DNA from: Sphingomonadales bacterium
Lineage (GTDB): Bacteria; Pseudomonadota; Alphaproteobacteria; Sphingomonadales; Sphingomonadaceae
Reading direction: 5' to 3'
Assembly (NCBI GenBank): GCA_017302775.1
Contig: JAFLDC010000042.1
Location: forward strand, 2,057-11,791
DNA: 9,735 bases
Part shown: positions 4,757-9,735 of the stretch, in pieces
Position numbering within the stretch: the stretch's first letter is position 1
How the letters are laid out: the number at the start of each line of letters is the position of its first letter
Notes under the pieces: model-generated
The model's input: only the letters and a program-made list of their open reading frames with translations
Database searches by the model: none
Told to the model about the DNA's origin: nothing
Made by a program: the position numbers and the translations under genes

Positions 4757-5320
4757 GTGTCGCGTTCGTGCGCTATGCACTTGCCAATGAACACGGTGCC
4801 TAAAGCAATAACGCCGGAATTGAAGAGCTTCTGCCAGTCTATTTCGCCGGACCGCCCGGTTTACGTCCGATCCAAGCGGTCGTCTGATGCACAGGCCTCA
4901 GCCTGTTTTGACAATGTGGCGCGCAAGATATCCCGAGCGGGTGGATCAATCGCCTATGGATGGGCGATCTGGCACATTCCCGGATTATACTTTGAGGCAG
5001 AGCATCACGGAGTCTGGCGCAATCGGCGCGGAGACCTGCTCGATGTTAGCCCGCAGCTAGGCGACGTCAGGAAGATACTTTTCCTGCCGGATTCGAGTGC
5101 GGTCTATAATCCAAGCCAGTTTCGGTCCAATGTGATCGCCCCAGCAAACGACACCCCTGTTGCGATCGAGTTTGTCGCGATGGCCACGGCCCGCAACGCA
5201 ATTCTTGATAGGTATCGAACGGCTGAATACATCGCAGTGACTTTGAGCTCCGCAGATCAAGCTGCGCTTGATGCGATCACACTACGTTTGAACGATCTCT
5301 GGACGTCGGCTGCGAAATGA
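4757..5320 (+). CDS. Cargo-like protein with possible Cys-His-Asp site, function unknown
   Basis: The frame gives 187 residues from GTG 4757, or 181 from ATG 4775 and 177 from ATG 4787. None has an ideal Shine-Dalgarno; TGGAG lies just before the GTG. A conserved-looking core covers residues 50-111 (GTG numbering): Cys50-Phe-Asp-Asn53, then GGSIAYGWAIWHIPGLYFE, AEHHGVWRNRRGDLLDVSP and KILFLPD. I have the impression of similar proteins with a GW-IW, EAE-H-VW and ILFLPD pattern in diverse bacteria, but know no function. Cys50, His83/His84 and Asp96 have the spacing one might expect of a papain-like or NlpC/P60-like triad, which is speculation. It is the only plus-strand gene among minus-strand backbone genes, is less GC-rich and is convergent with the DUF2493 gene 18 bases on. 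These points suggest acquired cargo. Confidence 0.72.
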   Translation: MSRSCAMHLPMNTVPKAITPELKSFCQSISPDRPVYVRSKRSSDAQASACFDNVARKISRAGGSIAYGWAIWHIPGLYFEAEHHGVWRNRRGDLLDVSPQLGDVRKILFLPDSSAVYNPSQFRSNVIAPANDTPVAIEFVAMATARNAILDRYRTAEYIAVTLSSADQAALDAITLRLNDLWTSAAK

Positions 5321-5338
5321 TCAGTCTGTGACCGAGAT

Positions 5339-6250
5339 TTACTCGATCGCCCAGACCGAAATTCCCATCTTGCGGGCCTTGTCGACTAAATTGGCATTGA
5401 TGCCATTGCCGGGGCAGGCAACCACAGCCTTGGGCAGCGCTTCGAGCATCTGATCGTTGCGACGGAACGGTGCCGCCTTCTTGAACCGCTCCCAGTCTGG
5501 CCGGAACGGAACATGGACGATCTTGCGGTTCCGAGCCCAGAGCGATGCGATATGTTCGCCGCCAGTCGGGTTGCCGCCATGGAACAGGACCATGTCGGGA
5601 TATTTGGCGAGAACCTTGTCGAGCACGGCCCAGATGCGGTTGTGGTCCTGATAGGCAGGGCCGGAGGTGAATGCGATCCGCGTACCAGTCGGCAGGAGTG
5701 GTTCGGTCTCTGAGCGGCGTTTGGCAGCGAGGAAGTCACGGCTGTCGATCATGGCGGCAGTTAGGGTGCGATGATTGACGAGGGAGCCCGTGCGCGGCGT
5801 CCAGGCCTTGCGGAAGTGAGCTTCGAACTGGTCGGCGGCAGCCTCGCGCATGAACTCCATGGCGTTCCGGCGCTCGATCAGGCCGATGCCTTCGCGGGTC
5901 AGCTGTTCCAACTCAACTGACTTGACCTCCGAGCCGTCCTGTTCGCGCTGGCTACGCTTCTGGGCATCCTCGTTGTGGTCGAGATCGCGCTGGATCCGGC
6001 TCTGTGCGCGGTGGAAGAGATTGCCGAGCGACCAGCACAGGTCTTCCAGGTCAGGTTCGAGCCTCGTGTCGATCATAGTGGCAATCAGGGCGTCGAACAT
6101 GTCGGCGACGGCACCAGCGGCGACACGATCCTCGGGAAGTGGCCGCGGGTCGGCTTCGTCCGAGAAGGGCCGGTAGCCGTAGAGGGCGATTTCATCGAGG
6201 AGATGGGCGGTGGGCGACATCTCGTGTTCGGGTTCGAATGGGTCGATCAT
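5339..6250 (-). CDS. DUF2493 domain protein
   Basis: The 303-residue protein starts MIDPFEPEHEMSPTAHLLDE. An N-terminal part (20-150) is largely helical, with LPEDRVAAGAVADMFDALIA, an acidic/basic helix at 80-130 (EDAQKRSQREQDGSEVKSVE) and IERRNAMEFMREAAADQFEA. The linker VNHRTLTAAMIDSRDFLAAK precedes the C-terminal DUF2493 domain (190-303): RIAFTSGPAYQDHNRIWAVL, MVLFHGGNPTGGEHIASLWA and VVACPGNGINANLVDKARKM. DUF2493 belongs to the SLOG/Rossmann-like nucleotide-binding group, so a nucleotide ligand is expected. ATG 6250 (AGGA 8 bases before) is chosen over the frame extension to 6514, which translates the structured spacer. Sequence and length fit the DUF2493 proteins of alphaproteobacterial ICEs. 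Its precise role is unknown. Confidence 0.9.
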   Translation of the reverse strand: MIDPFEPEHEMSPTAHLLDEIALYGYRPFSDEADPRPLPEDRVAAGAVADMFDALIATMIDTRLEPDLEDLCWSLGNLFHRAQSRIQRDLDHNEDAQKRSQREQDGSEVKSVELEQLTREGIGLIERRNAMEFMREAAADQFEAHFRKAWTPRTGSLVNHRTLTAAMIDSRDFLAAKRRSETEPLLPTGTRIAFTSGPAYQDHNRIWAVLDKVLAKYPDMVLFHGGNPTGGEHIASLWARNRKIVHVPFRPDWERFKKAAPFRRNDQMLEALPKAVVACPGNGINANLVDKARKMGISVWAIE

Positions 6251-6274
6251 GGCGTTGGTCCTGGGTCCGCGTAA

Positions 6275-6291
6275 CCGGGCACCTTGCCCGG
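6275..6291. repeat. 7-pair inverted repeat near the DUF2493 start
   Basis: CCGGGCA and TGCCCGG flank CCT. The stem ends about 25 bases upstream of the DUF2493 ATG, close enough to its ribosome binding site to influence translation or act as an operator. Confidence 0.4.
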
Positions 6292-6309
6292 CCTTCATGC
6301 GATCCCTCC

Positions 6310-6457
6310 GACCGGCAGCCGTGAGGCTGCACCGGAACGGCCGAAGCGAAGCGGAGGATGGCGGGCAGCGGCTATTTTGCCTCGCGATGGAAAGGCGCGG
6401 CACGCGCCGCCGGAAAATGGCCGCATGACCGCCATTGCTGCCTCGCGGCTGCCGGTC
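6310..6457 (-). ncRNA. Structured element, copy 2 with outer arms (upstream of DUF2493)
   Basis: Core pairs on plus-strand coordinates: ATGGCGG (6358-6364) with CCGCCAT (6429-6435), then 6368-6378 (GCGGCTATTTT) with 6414-6424 (AAAATGGCCGC) including one wobble, and apex GGCGCG (6394-6399) with CGCGCC (6403-6408) around a GCA triloop. The unpaired left side has GCCTCGCGATGGAAA. Outer arms at 6310-6330 and 6437-6457 match as reverse complements at 19 of 21 positions. A 27-base insert on the left side (6331-6357) includes GAAGCGAAGCGG. The core corresponds element by element to copy 1 at 3351-3427. Strand assigned by the downstream gene. Confidence 0.58.
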
Positions 6458-6555
6458 TCTTGGATCGCCCCCAAGGAAGGCCGGGCTTGGCCGGTGCGGA
6501 GTCCGGGGGTACATGGCAGACCCCCGCAGCCATCCGATCCCCGTCTCGGCAAACC

Positions 6556-7629
6556 TCAGCCCGTTATGAACCTGTCACGGTTGGCTTCGTGCAACTGGGC
6601 GATGATGCGCGCTTTCAGAACCAGTGCGCCGTGCTGGCGCAGATCGTCGTTGAAGTCCCCGAGCTTGGGCATCAGCGAGACCAGCTCGATCCCTGCCGCC
6701 TGTGCCCTGTCAGTCAGGATCGCAAATGCCGCATCACCAGCCTTGTCGCGGTCGCGGGCGACATAGAGCCGCCTGAGTTCGCTGCCGAACAGGATTGCGG
6801 CAAGATGAGCTGACGAGGTGGCGGCTGCCATCGGCATGTCAGGCATGACTTCACGCAGCGACAGGACGGTCTCAATGCCTTCACCGGCGACCATGACGTC
6901 CCCCGACTGACCGAACCGGATGGCGCTCCCAAGAATATTGCCCATGGCTCGTCGCGGCGAGGCGACCGATGCCTTCGCCACGCCGTCCGGATTGAGCCAG
7001 GTCCTATGCGTGCCGGTTTGCACTCCGTCGTCATCGGTGACCGATGCTATCAATGCCGGAAAGCTGCCTGGCCTGCCGGGGATGTCGTCCTCATTGGCGC
7101 GGTAATAGCAACGCGGGTGAAATCGCAGCGCAGGCAGATCGCCAGTGCGGGTGATGCCGCGCGATGCAAGATAGGTGGCTGCCAATGTGCCTGCGAGGGG
7201 TTTGGAGGCTGCAAACAGTCGTCTTGCAGCAGTTGGCGAACCTGCTCGCGCGGGCGGAGGTTTGACGAACTGGCTGGGCTCGTCGTCATTTGATGGTGGC
7301 AGCGACAGGAACCGCTCGGCCTCATCGATTGTCTCGGACAAGCGGCCATGGCGCTGGTTGATGCGGATGAGATCGACCAGATCGCCATACTCGCCGGTCG
7401 CAGCGTCGACCCAGTTGCCGATGGCTCCACGCTCGGTTTCAAAAAGGCGGACATAAAGGCTACGACCCGGTGATCCGGCAGTATCGCCGACCATCCAGTA
7501 GCGGCCCTCGCGGCGACCGGCTGGCAGGTAATGGCGGCAGACGGCTTGCGCGTTCTGGGCAAGCCGTTCCGACAGTTCCGCCGCGCGATTGGAAAGCCTG
7601 CCCCCTTCGACTTTGCTCAGGACAGGCAT
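6556..7629 (-). CDS. Toprim-domain (DUF7146-type) primase-like protein
   Basis: This 357-residue protein has an N-terminal region (13-110) with ERLAQNAQAVCRHYLPAGRR, GRYWMVGD and GNWVDAATGEYGDLVDLIRI, typical of the N-terminal domain found in phage and plasmid primase-helicases. SRGITRTGDLPALRFHPRCY (156-175) follows. The Toprim domain covers about 243-330: VMVAGEGIETVLSLREVMP with Glu250 and Glu253, LYVARDRDKAGDAA with Asp293 and Asp295, and PKLGDFNDDL. The acidic residues expected for metal binding are present, so the fold should be active in nucleotidyl or phosphodiester chemistry, probably on element DNA. It follows the strawberry-notch gene with one base between stop and start (TGACATG), implying coupling. 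The first ten residues (MPVLSKVEGG) are encoded by a REP-like palindrome and are unlike the rest of the family. Confidence 0.88.
   Translation of the reverse strand: MPVLSKVEGGRLSNRAAELSERLAQNAQAVCRHYLPAGRREGRYWMVGDTAGSPGRSLYVRLFETERGAIGNWVDAATGEYGDLVDLIRINQRHGRLSETIDEAERFLSLPPSNDDEPSQFVKPPPARAGSPTAARRLFAASKPLAGTLAATYLASRGITRTGDLPALRFHPRCYYRANEDDIPGRPGSFPALIASVTDDDGVQTGTHRTWLNPDGVAKASVASPRRAMGNILGSAIRFGQSGDVMVAGEGIETVLSLREVMPDMPMAAATSSAHLAAILFGSELRRLYVARDRDKAGDAAFAILTDRAQAAGIELVSLMPKLGDFNDDLRQHGALVLKARIIAQLHEANRDRFITG
7596..7627. repeat. REP-like palindrome at the Toprim gene start
   Basis: The arms GCCTG (7596-7600) and CAGGC (7623-7627), with inner CCT (7604-7606)/AGG (7619-7621), enclose CTTCGACTTTGCTC. 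The minus strand reads CCTGAGCAAAGTCGAAGG, close to the dispersed CTGAGCTTGTCGAAGG-type repeats I associate with sphingomonad genomes. Its right end supplies the C of the Toprim start codon complement (CAT 7627-7629). Only one copy is present in this window. Confidence 0.55.
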
Positions 7630-7630
7630 G

Positions 7631-9735
7631 TCAGGCGGCCTTGCGGTCGAGAATGCGGGTCACCAGATGACGTGCGAACAGCCGTTCGAGCACCTCGCTC
7701 CCCGCCACACTGTCGTCGGGCACAAACAACCGCAACTTCCAACTGACGATTTCCGAGAACAGTCCCATGGTTTTGAGGCGGTCAACGGCGGTCGGACCGA
7801 AGCCGGTCAGTTCGATCCGGTTGACCTGCATCAGCCGCGCTCGGCGCAGTTGCAGGCCATCGGTGAGGTCAAGAACGGTATGACCCTCGCGCAGCAGCGC
7901 CAATGCCTGCGACGGCGACAGTTCCGGCGCGTGCGCGCTGACCGCTTGTGCCGCCCATGCCGGTGACACCCGGCGACCGAGGACGGTCTGGCCGTCATCG
8001 GTGCGCAGGCGATAGACGCGGGTCGATTCCTCGGGCAGCCGCTTCCAGATCGGCAGCAACAGCCCCGTGACAATGTGCAGCTCGCTGGTATCGAACTCAG
8101 GCACCTGTGCGATCTCGGCGGCCCACGCCGCACGGAATGCGCCTTCGTCCGCTTGCTCCCAGCTGGTTTCCGGCAGGTGAGCAGCTGCGAAGTTCAGCTT
8201 TTCCATCGGCCGGATCAACCGTACCCGGCGTTCGACCTCGCCATCATCAAGCATCAGGCTGCGCGCGGGCAGTTGCACGGCCGCCCGCTTCGAGCGGGAG
8301 TTGACCAGCAACTTCGCACCCTGCTCGCAAAGCAGTTCGAGCGCCTGATTGGCAGTCAGCGGCTGGTTGCGTGTCCGGACGGCGATGGTGAGCAAGCGGG
8401 TCTCCGCACCTGTTGCGAGATGCGTGTAGATCGTCTCGCTGTGCGCGACCGTGAAGCTGTCGGCAGTCAGTGTTTCGAGGCCCACATCGTAGGTGCCACT
8501 CGCCATCGCGCTTTCGACCTTCGCGGTCAGCAACTGTTCGAACACCGTGAACAGCACGTTCTGCATCGCGATGGTCAGCGCCAGCAGCCGATTGAGGAAG
8601 GTGGTGATCGGCGGCAGCTCATCCTTCAAACATCCGCTACCATCGGTGAGCGACAGTCCGGTGATGTTTTCGAAGGTCGCGAGCGAGCAATGCTCGACCT
8701 TGCCCGCATAGATCAGCAGATAGAGCTGGCGCAGCGCGTCCCGGGCATAGGGGCTCTCGAGATTGTCTTCGGGGCGGAACAGGCCTTGCCCACCGGTCTG
8801 CCGCTGCCCGCGCGTGATTGCGCCCAGAGTGTCGAGCCGCCGGGCGATGGTCGAGAGGAACCGCTTCTCGGCCTGAACATCGGTTGCCACCGGTCGGAAT
8901 AGCGGCGGCTGCGCCTGATTGGTGCGGTTGGTGCGTCCCAGCCCCTGGATCGCGGCGTCAGCCTTCCACCCTGCTTCGAGCAGGTAATGGTGCCGCAGCC
9001 GCTGGTTCCGGCAACCAAGATCGGCATGGTAGCTGCGCCCGGTGCCACCGGCGTCGGAGAACACAAGGATCTGCTTTCGGTCCTCCATGAACGCCTGCGC
9101 TTCGGCAAGGTTGGCATGGGTGGGCCGGTTCTCGACCACGAATCGCTCGCCGCCCTCATCGACCTTGCGCACGATTCGGCGTGAGCGGCCCGTGACTTCG
9201 GCGACCATGTCGGTACCGAACCGCTGGACGATCTGGTCGAGGGCGCCCTGGACCGGTTCCATCGATGCCAGATGTTCGATCAGCCGGTCGCGGCGCTCGA
9301 TGGCCTCGCGGCATTGGATGACGTTGCCATCGCCATCATAGGCGGGCCGTGAAGCCAAGTTGCCGTCGCCATCGGAATAGGGTTCGTAAAGCTGCGTCGG
9401 GAAGCTGTGAGCCAAATAGTCCAGAACGTATTCCCTGGGGGTCACGTCGCAGCGGACGTCGTTCCATTCGCCCGGATCAATGTCGGCGAGCCGCCGCGAC
9501 AGCAGCGCTTCGCCGGTCGAGACGATCTGCACGACCGAGGCATGGCCATCGGCCAGCCCCTGTTCGATCGCCCGGATCAGGGTCGGCGTCTTCATCGCGG
9601 TGATCAGGTGATTGAAGAATCGCTGCTTGCTCGATTCAAAGGCGGAGCGGGCGGCGGACTTGGCCTGCGCATTCAGGGTGCCGTCGCTGCTGCTGGTCAC
9701 GCCCGCAGCTTCGAGCGCTGCATCGAGATGGTTAT
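7631..9735 (-). CDS. Strawberry-notch family helicase/methylase-like protein, 5' end beyond the window
   Basis: The minus-strand frame is open to the right edge. The GTG at 9700 is internal, because the frame continues upstream as NHLDAALEAAG. About 700 C-terminal residues are visible of a family that I recall as roughly 1400-1500. Recognisable parts in order: AKSAARSAFESSKQRFFNHL, MKTPTLIRAIEQGLADGHAS, TPREYVLDYLAHSFPTQLYE, RQILVFSDAGGTGRSYHADL-like helicase C-terminal segment, and the motif VI-like GLGRTNRTNQAQPPLFRP. Then come ARRLDTLGAITRGQRQTGGQ, ITTFLNRLLALTIAMQNVLF, LDDGEVERRVRLIRPMEK and a C-terminal IVTGLLLPIWKRLPEESTRV. It is a superfamily 2 helicase relative widely carried by alphaproteobacterial ICEs and plasmids, often with an N-terminal methylase-like domain that would lie outside this window. 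It is coupled to the Toprim gene. Its task, probably element DNA processing, is inferred. Confidence 0.9.
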   Translation of the reverse strand, partial: NHLDAALEAAGVTSSSDGTLNAQAKSAARSAFESSKQRFFNHLITAMKTPTLIRAIEQGLADGHASVVQIVSTGEALLSRRLADIDPGEWNDVRCDVTPREYVLDYLAHSFPTQLYEPYSDGDGNLASRPAYDGDGNVIQCREAIERRDRLIEHLASMEPVQGALDQIVQRFGTDMVAEVTGRSRRIVRKVDEGGERFVVENRPTHANLAEAQAFMEDRKQILVFSDAGGTGRSYHADLGCRNQRLRHHYLLEAGWKADAAIQGLGRTNRTNQAQPPLFRPVATDVQAEKRFLSTIARRLDTLGAITRGQRQTGGQGLFRPEDNLESPYARDALRQLYLLIYAGKVEHCSLATFENITGLSLTDGSGCLKDELPPITTFLNRLLALTIAMQNVLFTVFEQLLTAKVESAMASGTYDVGLETLTADSFTVAHSETIYTHLATGAETRLLTIAVRTRNQPLTANQALELLCEQGAKLLVNSRSKRAAVQLPARSLMLDDGEVERRVRLIRPMEKLNFAAAHLPETSWEQADEGAFRAAWAAEIAQVPEFDTSELHIVTGLLLPIWKRLPEESTRVYRLRTDDGQTVLGRRVSPAWAAQAVSAHAPELSPSQALALLREGHTVLDLTDGLQLRRARLMQVNRIELTGFGPTAVDRLKTMGLFSEIVSWKLRLFVPDDSVAGSEVLERLFARHLVTRILDRKAA

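Larger units (their letters stand above)
6251..6555. other. 305-base spacer between Toprim and DUF2493 genes; highly structured
   Basis: No gene is recognised. It contains a 7-pair inverted repeat CCGGGCA/TGCCCGG (6275-6281 and 6285-6291), long inverted arms at 6310-6330 and 6437-6457, and the folded element at 6358-6435 between them. On the minus strand all of this lies 25-207 bases before the DUF2493 start. Confidence 0.6.

Noticed and set aside
5339..6514. 391-codon version of the DUF2493 gene
   Set aside because: The first 88 residues are Arg/Pro/Ser-rich translation of the folded spacer, while family members start near MIDPFEPEHE.
8075..8902. Plus-strand open frame of 275 codons
   Set aside because: It is antisense to the strawberry-notch gene, whose conserved residues are clear in the other strand.
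1..9735. CRISPR array, tRNA or rRNA gene, or insertion sequence
   Set aside because: I saw no regularly spaced direct repeats, no cloverleaf with a T-loop consensus, and no transposase-like reading frame with terminal repeats.

Overview
The window looks like the interior of an integrative and conjugative element (ICE), or a related plasmid, from a high-GC alphaproteobacterium, most likely a sphingomonad. This rests on recognising protein families that travel together in alphaproteobacterial ICEs: replication initiator protein A, an AlpA-type small HTH protein, DUF6499/DUF2285 proteins, DUF736, DUF2493, a Toprim-domain protein and a strawberry-notch-type helicase. A REP-like palindrome of a type I associate with sphingomonads supports the host guess. 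No integrase, att site, relaxase or T4SS gene is visible, and both ends of the window cut through genes.

Left part (1-2880), regulation and replication. Reading leftward on the minus strand are a small DUF2285 protein (QseM-like), a DUF6499/DUF2285 activator split over two reading frames (FseA-like), an AlpA/excisionase-like HTH protein (RdfS-like) and RepA, which runs off the left edge. A small XRE regulator (QseC-like) is divergent from the DUF2285 gene. This layout matches the quorum-sensing and excision switch of the Mesorhizobium ICEMlSymR7A. There QseC controls qseM, QseM blocks TraR and FseA, and FseA, made by +1 ribosomal frameshifting from UUU to UUC, switches on rdfS. The broken gene here has a UUU-C at exactly the point where the two conserved halves join, so I read it as programmed frameshifting rather than decay.

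Middle part (2880-6555), accessory genes and structured non-coding DNA. DUF736, a five-helix membrane protein, a small unknown protein and a DUF2493 protein are on the minus strand. A plus-strand cargo-like gene of different character sits among them. Two long spacers (3204-3849 and 6251-6555) each hold a copy of the same stem-loop element. The copies keep their fold through paired sequence changes, and each lies upstream of a minus-strand gene (DUF736, DUF2493). I regard this as the best candidate for an undescribed element in the window.

Right part (6556-9735), nucleic-acid processing. A Toprim-domain gene follows the strawberry-notch helicase gene with a single base between stop and start (TGACATG), so the two are very probably translated from one transcript. 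The helicase gene runs off the right edge. The Toprim start codon lies inside the REP-like palindrome.
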